From assembly GCA_035626475.1 (NCBI GenBank), contig DASPNP010000082.1, positions 59,062 through 123,061 on the forward strand: a stretch of DNA of 64,000 nucleotides, given 5' to 3'. This DNA comes from DASPKT01 sp035626475 (lineage in GTDB: Bacteria; Pseudomonadota; Alphaproteobacteria; Azospirillales; Azospirillaceae). A program made the translations under genes and the position numbers. This document shows, in pieces, positions 52,370 through 60,619 of this stretch. The stretch's first letter is position 1, and each line of letters starts with the position of its first letter. The notes below the pieces were generated by a model. The model was not told the DNA's origin. It was given only the letters and a program-made list of their open reading frames with translations, and did no database searches.

Positions 52370-52784
52370 GAAGGGGGCGGGTCTCTCCATCCTGCTGCAG
52401 GCCGGCGGCTACGACCGGGTGCATTACGCCCTGGTGCTGGCGGCCGGTGCCGCCGCGATCGGCCGGCCGGTGGTGCTGTTCGTGACGGGAAGGGCGCTGC
52501 TGGCGCTGCTGGACGGCGAGAGCTGGCACGGGCTGGGGCCGGCCGACGACGGCATGGAGCCTGCCGGGCGCGACGCCTTGCTCGAGGCCCGCGGCGTCGC
52601 CACCTTAGGCGAGCTGCTGGAGTCCGTCGCCGCGCTGGGTGTGCGGATCATCGCCTGCGAGATGGGCTGGCGCGCGCTGGGGATCGCCGAGCCGACCCTG
52701 CGCCCCGACCTGGACGTGGAGTGCGCCGGCATCGTCACCCTGCTGGGCGCGACCCCGCCCGGCCACCAGCTGGTCTTCGTCTGA
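52362..52784 (+). CDS. DsrE-like protein
   Basis: 140 residues; its ATG overlaps the moeB end by 8 bases. Rossmann-like pattern LSILLQAGGYDRVHYALVLA, RPVVLFVTGRALLALL and a single Cys in VRIIACEMGWRALG match the DsrE/DsrF sulfur-relay family, which carries persulfide on that Cys. Coupling with moeB suits a part in sulfur transfer, though the exact acceptor is unknown. Its stop overlaps mutM's ATG (TGATG). Confidence 0.8.
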   Translation: MAEKGAGLSILLQAGGYDRVHYALVLAAGAAAIGRPVVLFVTGRALLALLDGESWHGLGPADDGMEPAGRDALLEARGVATLGELLESVAALGVRIIACEMGWRALGIAEPTLRPDLDVECAGIVTLLGATPPGHQLVFV

Positions 52785-53626
52785 TGCCGGAACTGCCCGA
52801 AGTCGAAACCGTCGCCCGCGGCTTGGCCCTGAAGATGGAGGGGCGTCGCCTCGCCCGCGTCACCCAGCGCCGCGACCGGCTGCGCTTCCCGCTGCCGGAG
52901 CGCTTCGCCGAACGGCTCACGGGACGCACCGTCCAGTCCATCGGCCGCCGGGCCAAGTACGTGCTGGTCAGGCTCGACCAGGGCGAGGTGCTGCTGATCC
53001 ATCTGGGCATGTCCGGCAGCATGGTCGTCTCCCGCGCGCCCGCCGGCGAGCCCGGCAAGCACGACCACGTCATCTTCGAGACCGACGACGGGTCGGTCGT
53101 CACCTTCAACGACGCCCGCCGCTTCGGCATGATGGATCTGGTGCCGGAGGACCGGCTGCAGGCGCATCCGCTGCTGGCCTCGCTGGGGCCGGAGCCGCTG
53201 GGCAACGAGTTCAGCGCCGAGGCGCTGTCGGCCAGGCTCGCCGGCAAGATCACGCCGATCAAGGCGGCGCTGCTGGACCAGCGGGTGGTGGCGGGGCTGG
53301 GCAACATCTATGTCAGCGAGGCGCTGTTCCGCGCCGGCATCAGCCCGACCCGCACCGCCGCCACCGTGGCCGGCGCCCGGGCCGAGCGGCTGGTGCCCCA
53401 CATCCGCGACGTGCTGACGGAGGCGATATCGGCCGGCGGCTCCTCCTTGCGCGACTATGTCCAGTCGGACGGGGAGCTCGGCTACTTCCAGCACGCCTTC
53501 AAGGTCTACGACCGGGAGGGGCACCCCTGTCCACGCGCCGATGGAGCCAAGCCCTGCGCCGGGACCATCCAGCGCATCGTCCAGGCCGGGCGCTCCACTT
53601 TCTACTGTTCCCGCTGCCAGCGCTGA
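52784..53626 (+). CDS. mutM: Formamidopyrimidine-DNA glycosylase
   Basis: 280 residues. N-terminus MPELPEVETVARGL supplies the catalytic Pro2 and Glu3; GRRAKYVLVRL and HLGMSGSM, then GLGNIYVSEALFRAGI (helix-two-turn-helix). The C-terminal zinc finger has its second pair in FYCSRCQR, but the first pair is spaced wider than usual (CPRADGAKPC). It excises 8-oxoguanine and cuts the abasic strand. Translation is coupled to the DsrE-like gene. Confidence 0.95.
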   Translation: MPELPEVETVARGLALKMEGRRLARVTQRRDRLRFPLPERFAERLTGRTVQSIGRRAKYVLVRLDQGEVLLIHLGMSGSMVVSRAPAGEPGKHDHVIFETDDGSVVTFNDARRFGMMDLVPEDRLQAHPLLASLGPEPLGNEFSAEALSARLAGKITPIKAALLDQRVVAGLGNIYVSEALFRAGISPTRTAATVAGARAERLVPHIRDVLTEAISAGGSSLRDYVQSDGELGYFQHAFKVYDREGHPCPRADGAKPCAGTIQRIVQAGRSTFYCSRCQR

Positions 53627-53642
53627 TGTAGGAGCAGGGGCC

Positions 53643-54020
53643 ATGAAGCGCCTCACGCTCCTGCTGGGCTTGGCCCTCTCCGCACTGCCAGCGACGGCGC
53701 ATGCCGCCGGGCAGCCGGCCGCCGCAACATCGGTGCCGGCCTTCGTCCCCGGTACCCAGGACCTGCCGCTGATGCCGGGCCTCGCGGCCGGGGACGAGGC
53801 GGTGGTCTTCGACAAGCCGGACGGGCGGATCGTCCAGGCGGCGGCGTCCGGGACCGCCGACCCGGCGCAGGTGCTGCGCTTCTACGCCGATACCCTGCCG
53901 CAGCTGGGCTGGACCGCCGACGGGCCGGGCCGCTGGAAGCGCGAGGGCGAGCGGCTGGACATCAAGGCCGAGCGGACCGGGGCCCGCACCCTGATCCGCT
54001 TCACCCTGTCGCCGGCCTGA
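53643..54020 (+). CDS. Secreted hypothetical protein
   Basis: 125 residues from ATG 53643, AGGAG 8 bases upstream. The signal peptide is KRLTLLLGLALSALPATAHA, cleaved at AHA-AG. The mature part has the pattern seen in many alphaproteobacterial periplasmic proteins (DGRIVQAAASGTADPAQVLR, FYADTLPQLGWT, FTLSPA), where one lone domain is thought to help in envelope upkeep. Position between mutM and enoyl-CoA hydratase is conserved in relatives as far as I know. Function unknown. Confidence 0.75.
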   Translation: MKRLTLLLGLALSALPATAHAAGQPAAATSVPAFVPGTQDLPLMPGLAAGDEAVVFDKPDGRIVQAAASGTADPAQVLRFYADTLPQLGWTADGPGRWKREGERLDIKAERTGARTLIRFTLSPA

Positions 54021-54072
54021 CCGCCGGGCCTGAAAAAACCAAGGGCAAGAACCCGAGAAACGAGGAAACGCC

Positions 54073-54849
54073 ATGGCCTACGAGAACATCCTGGTGGAGA
54101 CGCGCGGCCCCGTGGCCATCGTCCGCCTGAACCGCCCGAAGGCGCTGAACGCGCTCTGCGACGCGCTGGTGACCGAGCTGGAGCACGCGCTGGACCAGCT
54201 GGAGGCGGACGATGCCATCGGCTGCATCGTCGTTACCGGTAGCGAGAAGGCTTTCGCCGCCGGCGCCGACATCAAGGAGATGCAGGGCTTCGGCTACATG
54301 GACGCCTACAAGGGCGACTTCATCACCAGGAAGTGGGGGCGCCTCGCCACCTGCCGCAAGCCGACCATCGCCGCGGTTGCCGGCTACGCGCTGGGCGGCG
54401 GCTGCGAGCTCGCCATGATGGCCGACATCATGATCGCCGCCGACACCGCCAAGTTCGGCCAGCCCGAGATCACCATCGGCACCATCCCGGGCTCCGGCGG
54501 CACCCAGCGCCTGACCCGCGCCATCGGCAAGGCCAAGGCCATGGAGATGTGCCTCACCGGCCGCATGATGGACGCCGAGGAGGCGGAGCGCTCCGGGCTG
54601 GTCGCCCGCGTGGTGCCGGCGGCCGAGCTGCTGGACGAGGCGGTCAAGACGGCCGAGAAGATCTGTTCCATGTCGCGTCCCGTCACCATGATGGTGAAGG
54701 AGTGCGTCAACCGCTCCTATGAGAGCAGCCTGGCCGAGGGCATCCTGTTCGAGCGCCGGGTGTTCCACGCGACCTTCGCGCTGGAGGACCAGAAGGAGGG
54801 CATGGGCGCCTTCGCCGAGAAGCGGAAGCCCGCCTTCACGCATCGTTGA
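54073..54849 (+). CDS. Enoyl-CoA hydratase
   Basis: 258 residues. Crotonase fold with the oxyanion-hole AAGADIKEMQ and YALGGGCELAMMADI; catalytic Glu residues are found in GGCE and GQPEITIGTIPG-SGGTQRL. It hydrates trans-2-enoyl-CoA in beta-oxidation. The sequence is close to the short-chain FadB1/Ech type of alphaproteobacteria. Its own ribosome site (GAGGAAACGCC) precedes ATG 54073. A gene in this place before rpsT-dnaA is usual in Rhodospirillales. Confidence 0.93.
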   Translation: MAYENILVETRGPVAIVRLNRPKALNALCDALVTELEHALDQLEADDAIGCIVVTGSEKAFAAGADIKEMQGFGYMDAYKGDFITRKWGRLATCRKPTIAAVAGYALGGGCELAMMADIMIAADTAKFGQPEITIGTIPGSGGTQRLTRAIGKAKAMEMCLTGRMMDAEEAERSGLVARVVPAAELLDEAVKTAEKICSMSRPVTMMVKECVNRSYESSLAEGILFERRVFHATFALEDQKEGMGAFAEKRKPAFTHR

Positions 54850-54881
54850 CATGAATCTGGGTGAAGTCGTCGGGTAGCCGC

Positions 54882-54910
54882 TTGACGACCTTACCTGTCG
54901 GGGGTATAAG
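54882..54910 (+). promoter_or_regulatory. rpsT promoter
   Basis: TTGACG (54882-54887) and TATAAG (54905-54910) are 17 bases apart, an excellent housekeeping-type promoter, followed by a ~35-base leader before rpsT. Confidence 0.8.
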
Positions 54911-54952
54911 GCCGGCCTTCCACGGCTCGGTCGTGTTCGAAAAGGTTTTCCT

Positions 54953-55219
54953 ATGGCTAATCACAAGTCCGCAGAGAAGCGCATCCGTCAGACCGAGAGG
55001 CGCACCGAAGTCAACCGCGCGCGCGTCAGCCGCATCCGCACCTTCGTGAAGAAGGTCGAGATGGCGATCGAGAGCGGCGACCAGGCCGCCGCCGCCGCCG
55101 CCTTCAAGGAGGCGCAGCCGGAGATGATGCGCGGCGTGACGAAGGGCGTTCTGCACAAGAACACCGTGTCGCGCAAGCTGTCGCGCCTGTCGCACCGCAT
55201 CAAGACCCTCGGCGCCTGA
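54953..55219 (+). CDS. rpsT: 30S ribosomal protein S20
   Basis: 88 residues: MANHKSAEKRIRQTERRTEV, then RIRTFVKKVE and the terminal KNTVSRKLSRLSHRIKTLGA are diagnostic for S20. It binds 16S rRNA early in 30S assembly. It has a strong promoter; the ribosome site (AAAGG) is 9 bases upstream. It lies next to dnaA as in many alphaproteobacteria. Confidence 0.97.
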   Translation: MANHKSAEKRIRQTERRTEVNRARVSRIRTFVKKVEMAIESGDQAAAAAAFKEAQPEMMRGVTKGVLHKNTVSRKLSRLSHRIKTLGA

Positions 55220-55903
55220 TACGGGACGCCACGGCGTTCCCCGCCAAGGGAGAGCGCCGTTTCCGGGCCGCGCGGCCTCCGGACACGAGCCGGAAGCCCC
55301 ATGCGCGGCCCGATCGTTTCAGCCGGCCGGAGCCGTGCCCGCGTGTCAGCGGGGCGTCTCCGGGCCGGCCGAGACGATTCCTGGACACCCCGCCGAAGCC
55401 TCCGCGGGATGGTTCCAGCGCCGGGTCTTGAACGATCCGTGCTTTTTCTCGTGTTCACTTTTCGATCCTATTGCGAGTCCCCGCAGCCCCGTCTAGCATC
55501 CCCTCCATGCGCGACGGAGCTAAGCCCTACGAAGTAATGATAAGGCGTAACTCCGCCGGCGCTGGGTTCGAGGGCAAAGATTCGGCACGAATTCTCAACA
55601 ATTTGTGCGAATACTCCTCGATCCTCCTCCCTTACCGTTGAAATCAGAGTCCGCTCGTCTTGCGGGTCCCCTTGCAGGGGGAGTCGTCGGAGAGCGTCGT
55701 GCCTTTGCGGTTGCTTAGGAATGGGGAGTTCTGCCCCTTCCGACTCCCGCTCTGAGTCGCGGGGCGATGGTAGGGAGGTAATGGGGGTGCGCCAATCCGG
55801 ACTCGGGCCCGGCCGTCGGTCGTCCGCGTTTGGGATTTGTGACGGCCGCCTGTCCAGGGGACGCGGACAGGCGCCGAATGGTCGATCGGGAGTTCAGGGG
55901 CGG
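55220..55903. other. rpsT-dnaA intergenic region
   Basis: 684 bases. Plus and minus frames crossing it read as low-complexity Arg/Gly/Ser strings and have no ribosome sites, so I call no gene. No TTATCCACA-type DnaA box cluster is visible, so I do not call oriC. There are a GC hairpin near 55667-55682 (CCCC-ttgca-GGGG) and an imperfect inverted pair TTCGGCAC (55581-55588)/GTGCGAA (55605-55611). This is where the dnaA promoter(s) and leader must be. Confidence 0.5.
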
Positions 55904-57358
55904 ATGTCGGTGCAGGTTACACTCGATCAGCAATGGGCCAAGGTGCGGGGGCGCCTGAAGGACGAGGTCGGCGAGACCGCGTACCGGAGCTGGCTCAAGC
56001 CCCTGACGGTCGGGGACCTCGACGGCGGCATGGTCCGCATCGTCGTGCCCACCCGCTTCATGCGCGACTGGATCCGCACCCATTACGCCGACCGCATCCG
56101 CGCCCTCTGGTCCGGCGAGAACCCGCGCGTCCAGTCGGTGGAGATCGTCGTCGCCGCGCCGCGCAGCGAGATGCCCGCCGCCGGTGATTCCGCCGAGCCG
56201 GCCCAGGCCGCGCCCGCCGCCTCTCCCGCCCCTTCCCACCGGGTCATGGCCGAGCCCATCGCCCCGCTGGCGCCCGAGGCCGATCTGCCGCCGCCCACCG
56301 GCGGCGCGCTGATCGGCGGCGAGGACCGCGAGGACTATTCGGCGCTGCTGGACCCGCGCTTCACTTTCGAGAATTTCGTCGTCGGCAAGCCGAACGAGCT
56401 GGCCTTCGCCGCCGCCCGGCGCGTGGCCGACGCCAGCACGGTGACCTTCAACCCGCTGTTCCTCTATGGCGGCGTGGGCCTCGGCAAGACCCACCTGATG
56501 CACGCCATCGCCTGGCACATCCGCAAGAAGGACCCGTCGCGCCGGGTGATCTATCTCTCGGCCGAGAAGTTCATGTACCAGTTCATCCGGGCGCTCCGGT
56601 ACAAGGACACCATGGCGTTCAAGGAGCAGTTCCGCTCCGTGGACGTGCTGATGATCGACGACGTGCAGTTCATCAGCGGCAAGGACTCCACCCAGGAGGA
56701 GTTCTTCCACACCTTCAACGCGCTGGTGGACCAGAACCGCCAGGTCATCATCTCCGCCGACAAGAGCCCGTCGGACCTGGAGGGCATGGAGGAGCGGCTG
56801 CGCTCGCGCCTTGGCTGGGGCCTGGTCGCCGACCTGCACCCGACCACCTACGAGCTGCGCCTGGGCATCCTGCAGTCCAAGGCCGAGCAGATGCGCGCCG
56901 CCATCCCCGGCAAGGTGCTGGAGTTCCTGGCGCACAAGATCACGGCGAACGTCCGCGAGCTGGAAGGCGCCCTGAACCGTATCGTCGCCCATGCCGACCT
57001 GGTCGGGCGCGCCATCACGCTGGAGAGCACCCAGGAGGTGCTGCACGATCTGCTGCGCGCCAGCAACCGGCGCGTGACGATCGAGGAAATCCAGAAGAAG
57101 GTCGCGGAGCACTACAACATCCGCCTCTCCGACATGGGTTCCGCCCGCCGCGCCCGCGCCGTCGCCCGGCCGCGCCAGGTGGCGATGTACCTCGCCAAGC
57201 AGCTGACCGCCCGCTCGCTGCCGGAAATCGGCCGCAAGTTCGGCGACCGCGACCACACCACGGTCATGCACGCCGTCCGCAAGGTCGAGGAACTCTGCGC
57301 CACCGACCCGGCCTTCGGCGAGGATGTCGAGCTGCTGCGCCGCATGCTGGAGGGCTGA
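55904..57358 (+). CDS. dnaA: Chromosomal replication initiator DnaA
   Basis: 484 residues from ATG 55904 (AGGGG 5 bases upstream); longer in-frame starts would add Arg/Gly-rich leader without conservation. Domain I QQWAKVRGRLKDEVGETAYR at the N-terminus; a Pro/Ala linker (~95-130); AAA+ core with Walker A GGVGLGKTH, Walker B MIDDVQFISGK and SADKSPSDLEGM; and domain IV with ARPRQVAMYLAKQLTARSLP and FGDRDHTTVMHAVRK, which binds DnaA boxes. It opens oriC. The gene faces the same way as dnaN, recF and gyrB. Confidence 0.98.
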   Translation: MSVQVTLDQQWAKVRGRLKDEVGETAYRSWLKPLTVGDLDGGMVRIVVPTRFMRDWIRTHYADRIRALWSGENPRVQSVEIVVAAPRSEMPAAGDSAEPAQAAPAASPAPSHRVMAEPIAPLAPEADLPPPTGGALIGGEDREDYSALLDPRFTFENFVVGKPNELAFAAARRVADASTVTFNPLFLYGGVGLGKTHLMHAIAWHIRKKDPSRRVIYLSAEKFMYQFIRALRYKDTMAFKEQFRSVDVLMIDDVQFISGKDSTQEEFFHTFNALVDQNRQVIISADKSPSDLEGMEERLRSRLGWGLVADLHPTTYELRLGILQSKAEQMRAAIPGKVLEFLAHKITANVRELEGALNRIVAHADLVGRAITLESTQEVLHDLLRASNRRVTIEEIQKKVAEHYNIRLSDMGSARRARAVARPRQVAMYLAKQLTARSLPEIGRKFGDRDHTTVMHAVRKVEELCATDPAFGEDVELLRRMLEG

Positions 57359-57422
57359 GGCGCCCTTTGGACCGCTCGGCCGTTGATGCTAGGATGGCTC
57401 CCGGCCCAGCGGAGGCGCTCCC

Positions 57423-57638
57423 ATGACTCAGCACGACCCCGGCACGCCCCGGCAGTACACGCCCGAGGAGCGCCGCCTGCTCGACGAGTTGACGGCATCG
57501 CTGAACGAGGCGCTGCGTCAGGCGGAAACCGAACCGCCGGTGTCGCGGGAAGAGTTGGCCAGGATGCTTTCTGAGCAGGAGCGCCGCTGGGCGGAGCAGG
57601 CCGGAAAGCCCTGGGCTGACGAGGACCCTGCCGCTTGA
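57423..57638 (+). CDS. Antitoxin-like protein of ParE/RelE pair
   Basis: 71 residues, acidic and helical (YTPEERRLLDELTASLNEAL, ELARMLSEQERRWAEQAG), with GGAGG before ATG 57423. Its stop overlaps the TTG start of the toxin-like gene. Size, charge and overlap fit an antitoxin that wraps a ParE-like toxin. No DNA-binding fold is clear. Confidence 0.65.
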   Translation: MTQHDPGTPRQYTPEERRLLDELTASLNEALRQAETEPPVSREELARMLSEQERRWAEQAGKPWADEDPAA

Positions 57639-57955
57639 GCCTTCCAGCGGAGTTTCTGGCTGATCTGCCCGAAAATCTATCGCCGCTTGCAGCCGGGGAC
57701 CTGATCCACATCCTAGACACAAGCCTGGAACGCTGGGGCCTACACGTCGCCCGCAAGACCCGAGCCCGTTTGTTGCGCCGATGCGTCGCCATCGGCTCCG
57801 GTTCGGCGTTGGGGCACCGCCGTTCCAACGTGGCGACGGAACGCCCCATCCTCTTCCTGGTCGAGGAGCCCTTCGTAATCGCCTACGATCCCGCGACGCG
57901 GCGGGTGCTGCGCATCCTGGACGGCGCCCGCGATGTCGGGCGGCTGGTCCGCTGA
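57635..57955 (+). CDS. ParE/RelE-like toxin
   Basis: 106 residues from TTG 57635, overlapping the antitoxin stop (TTGA). The end RPILFLVEEPFVIAYDPATR followed by RRVLRILDGARD has the ParE/RelE C-terminal beta hairpin (Y-x-x-...-V-x-R-I-L-x-G-x-R-D). These toxins inhibit gyrase or cut mRNA at the ribosome. Notably it lies between dnaA and dnaN, near gyrB. The start of the fold is less typical. Confidence 0.72.
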   Translation: MSLPAEFLADLPENLSPLAAGDLIHILDTSLERWGLHVARKTRARLLRRCVAIGSGSALGHRRSNVATERPILFLVEEPFVIAYDPATRRVLRILDGARDVGRLVR

Positions 57956-57966
57956 GGGACGGAGAG

Positions 57967-58146
57967 ATGACCATGACGCATCGCATTCCGCCCGCCTTCG
58001 TCGGCGCCGGGATCGGCATCCTCTCCTTCGCCGGCGGGCTGTTCCTGCTGGAGTGGCATCCCGTCGCGGCGGCCGTGGCCGGCGCCGTCGACGGGATGCT
58101 GGCGGCATGGCTCGCGGACCGGATGGGGCGGTCGGGGCAGGCCTAG
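57967..58146 (+). CDS. Small membrane protein, 59 aa
   Basis: MTMTHRIPPAFVGAGIGILS with two hydrophobic helices (FVGAGIGILSFAGGLFLLEW and VAAAVAGAVDGMLAAWLAD). Starts at ATG 57967 or 57973; GGAG at 57961-57964 fits the latter. It follows the toxin gene by 11 bases. Cannot be named; small inner-membrane protein. Confidence 0.6.
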   Translation: MTMTHRIPPAFVGAGIGILSFAGGLFLLEWHPVAAAVAGAVDGMLAAWLADRMGRSGQA

Positions 58147-58270
58147 GCCGCCCCGCCGGAACCGCCCGCGCGGGTGATATCCCCTAGGGGATGACGGGAC
58201 GGACGCGATTGACTTGCAACCGTCACCTGCCCAGGCTCGAGACCTGTGGTCCGACCCTGGAGCCGAGGCG

Positions 58271-59188
58271 ATGCCGCGCGACCTGCTTCTGATCCGCCGC
58301 CCGAACGGCGATCTGCTGAGTTTCGACCCGACCCGTGGCGCCGAAGGCTTCCGCCTGCTGCTGACGTTGGATGCCGCGACCACCCTGGTTGGCAGCGGCG
58401 ACCTCGACGGCAACGGCCGGGCCGACCTCCTGCTCTCCCGCGCCGGGCCCGAGGGCCGCTCCTACCTGGTTTGGGACACGGCCGGCGGCCCGGACGCCTT
58501 CCGCCCGCTGCAGGGCGGCCCCGCCGGCACCGTTCCCGCCCTGGGCAGCGAGGTGGTGGTGGTGCTGGGCGATGTGATGGGCGGTCCAGGCGACGAGATC
58601 GGGCTGGTGGGGCAGGACCTGACCGTGCGCGACCTCTCCGGCGCCGCGCCCGACATCCGCTTCGATCTCGGCCAGCCCGGCCCCACCGGCGGCCCGCCCG
58701 TCCGCTTCCTGGATGTCGGCGATATCGCCGGCTCGCCGCGCGAGGAGCTGGTCTTCCTCGGTGCCGAGCGGCCCGACGGCTCCGTGCCGGTCTATCGCTG
58801 GGGGGCGGAGGGATTCGCCGACCTGCCGCAGGCGGGCGCCGCCACCCGGGTCCTCGCCGGCGGCAACTTCTTCGGCGACACGCATGACGAGCTGATCTAC
58901 GCGGTGCGCTCTGACACCCCTTTCCTGGGGCCGATGCTCTACGCCCTGGAGCCGGGCACGGGCGCGGTCCGCCCGCTGTTCCGCCTGGGCACCGGCCCCG
59001 CCGACCAGATATGGGAGTACCGGGGCAGCGGCGACCTGGACGGCGACGGCTTCGACGAGATCCTGCTGCAGATGGAGATCGGCGACGACATGCTGACCAT
59101 CGCCTACGACGTGGCCGACAATGTCTGGACCGACCTGACGGCGGCGCTGCGGGGCAACGATTTCGCCGGCTTCCTGGGGATCGCCTGA
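58271..59188 (+). CDS. FG-GAP/VCBS repeat protein
   Basis: 305 residues from ATG 58271 (GGAG 8 bases upstream). About six repeats of the form GDLDGNGRADLLL, GDVMGGPGDEIGLV and GDLDGDGFDEILL, each with a calcium-binding DxDxDG-like loop, should make a beta-propeller. There is no signal peptide, so export, if any, would be by type I or another route. Repeat units (LLLIRRPNGDLLSFDPTRGA EGF-type) closely resemble the C-terminal repeats of the RTX protein at 564-3029. Confidence 0.75.
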   Translation: MPRDLLLIRRPNGDLLSFDPTRGAEGFRLLLTLDAATTLVGSGDLDGNGRADLLLSRAGPEGRSYLVWDTAGGPDAFRPLQGGPAGTVPALGSEVVVVLGDVMGGPGDEIGLVGQDLTVRDLSGAAPDIRFDLGQPGPTGGPPVRFLDVGDIAGSPREELVFLGAERPDGSVPVYRWGAEGFADLPQAGAATRVLAGGNFFGDTHDELIYAVRSDTPFLGPMLYALEPGTGAVRPLFRLGTGPADQIWEYRGSGDLDGDGFDEILLQMEIGDDMLTIAYDVADNVWTDLTAALRGNDFAGFLGIA

Positions 59189-59261
59189 GCCCCTTGCGCC
59201 ACCGGGTGATCCATAGCACCCTGTACCCGTTCCGTTCGCATTCCCCGCTCCGAGTCGCGCC

Positions 59262-60404
59262 TTGGAATCCCTCAGAGTCACCCTCCCGCAGGCGCTGGCC
59301 TTCCGGCTGGCGCGGCAACACCTGATCGAACCGGCGTCGGGGCCGCTGGAGGCGGCGTCCAGCCTGCTCGGCGCGCAGGCGCAGGTCCATTCCGCCGGGG
59401 AGATGCAGCTGCGGGCGCGCTCCGCCGCCTGGCCGGACGGGGGGCTGGAGGGGGCGCTCTGGCGCGACCGGACGCTGGTGAAGCTGTGGGCGCAGCGTTC
59501 CACCCTGCACCTGACCCGGACCGACGATCTCGGGCTGATCCTGGCGCTGCGGCGTCTGACCACCGCCGCCTATCTCAACTGGTACGCCAGCGAGGGCTTG
59601 AGCCCCGAGCAGGTCGACATCCTGGTGGGCGCCGTGGCGGAGGCGCTGCGGGAGGGGCCGCACAGCCGCATGGACCTGTCGCGCCGGCTGGTGCCCCGGC
59701 TGGGCGAGTGGGCGCGGCCGATGCTGGAGCACAGCTGGGGCGGCATCATCAAGCTGGCCTGCGCGCTGGGCCATGTCTGCCACGGCCCGATGCGGAGCAA
59801 GGGCGGCGGGGAGGGCGAGGACGCTGGCGAGCGCGCCGCGCTGTTCGTCCACCTGCCCGGCTGGACCTCGGTCCCCGCCATCCCCGAGGCGCGGCCGGCG
59901 CTGGCGGAGCTGCTGCGCCGCTACCTCGCCGTCTACGGCCCGGCCGGCCCGGCCGACTTCCGCAAATTCACCAATCTGCAGGCCGGACCGGCGCGCCAGG
60001 CCTTCGCCGATCTGGCGGCCGGGCTGGTACCGGTCGATCTGGAGGGGCGCAAAGCCTTCGTGCTGGCCCGCGACGAGGCGGCGCTGCGCATGGCCGAGCC
60101 GCCGCCCGGGCACCTGACGGTGCTGCCGCTGTTCGATCCCTGGCTGCTGGCCCATGCCGACACGTCGCAGTATCTGGAACCGCGCCACCGGCCGGCGGTC
60201 TACCGCACCGCCGGCTGGATCTCGGCCACGGTGCTGCGCCAGGGCCGGGTCGTCGCCACCTGGAGCCACCGCCGCAAGGGACAGGGGTGGGAGGTCGCAT
60301 TGACGCCGCTGGTGCGCCTCGCCGCGGGCGAGCGCAAGGCGGCGCTGGAGCGGCTCCGGCGCCTGTCCGGCGGGCTGCCGGTGAGCCTCGCCAAGGCCGC
60401 CTGA
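59262..60404 (+). CDS. AlkZ-like winged-helix DNA glycosylase
   Basis: 380 residues from TTG 59262. The QxQ motif lies in SSLLGAQAQVHSAGE, the catalytic signature of AlkZ, which removes bulky or crosslinked alkyl purines; the HTH_42 winged-helix domains follow (LWAQRSTLHLTRTDDL, SRRLVPRLGEWARPML). C-terminal RTAGWISATVLRQGRVVATW is also conserved. It sits directly before dnaN, a sensible place for a repair gene. Lesion range cannot be told. Confidence 0.82.
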   Translation: MESLRVTLPQALAFRLARQHLIEPASGPLEAASSLLGAQAQVHSAGEMQLRARSAAWPDGGLEGALWRDRTLVKLWAQRSTLHLTRTDDLGLILALRRLTTAAYLNWYASEGLSPEQVDILVGAVAEALREGPHSRMDLSRRLVPRLGEWARPMLEHSWGGIIKLACALGHVCHGPMRSKGGGEGEDAGERAALFVHLPGWTSVPAIPEARPALAELLRRYLAVYGPAGPADFRKFTNLQAGPARQAFADLAAGLVPVDLEGRKAFVLARDEAALRMAEPPPGHLTVLPLFDPWLLAHADTSQYLEPRHRPAVYRTAGWISATVLRQGRVVATWSHRRKGQGWEVALTPLVRLAAGERKAALERLRRLSGGLPVSLAKAA

Positions 60405-60619
60405 ATCATCCCCCGGAAGGGCGTGGAATCAGGCATTCGCCCTACACGTTCGGGGACAAGGAAACACTGTTCCCCCGCCCCGCTTGTGGTATGGTGTCCG
60501 CCCCGAATCCGGCCCCCTCGCGAGGCCCGGGAACGGGGGAGGAGAAAACGCAACGCCGCACCCGGCGCGCCGCCGATCAGGGGCTCCCGGGCAACGGCCT
60601 GACAGTCAAGCGGAACGGC

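Noticed and set aside
55220..55903. Chromosomal origin next to dnaA
   Set aside because: No cluster of TTATCCACA-like DnaA boxes or AT-rich unwinding stretch is seen; in many alphaproteobacteria oriC is elsewhere.
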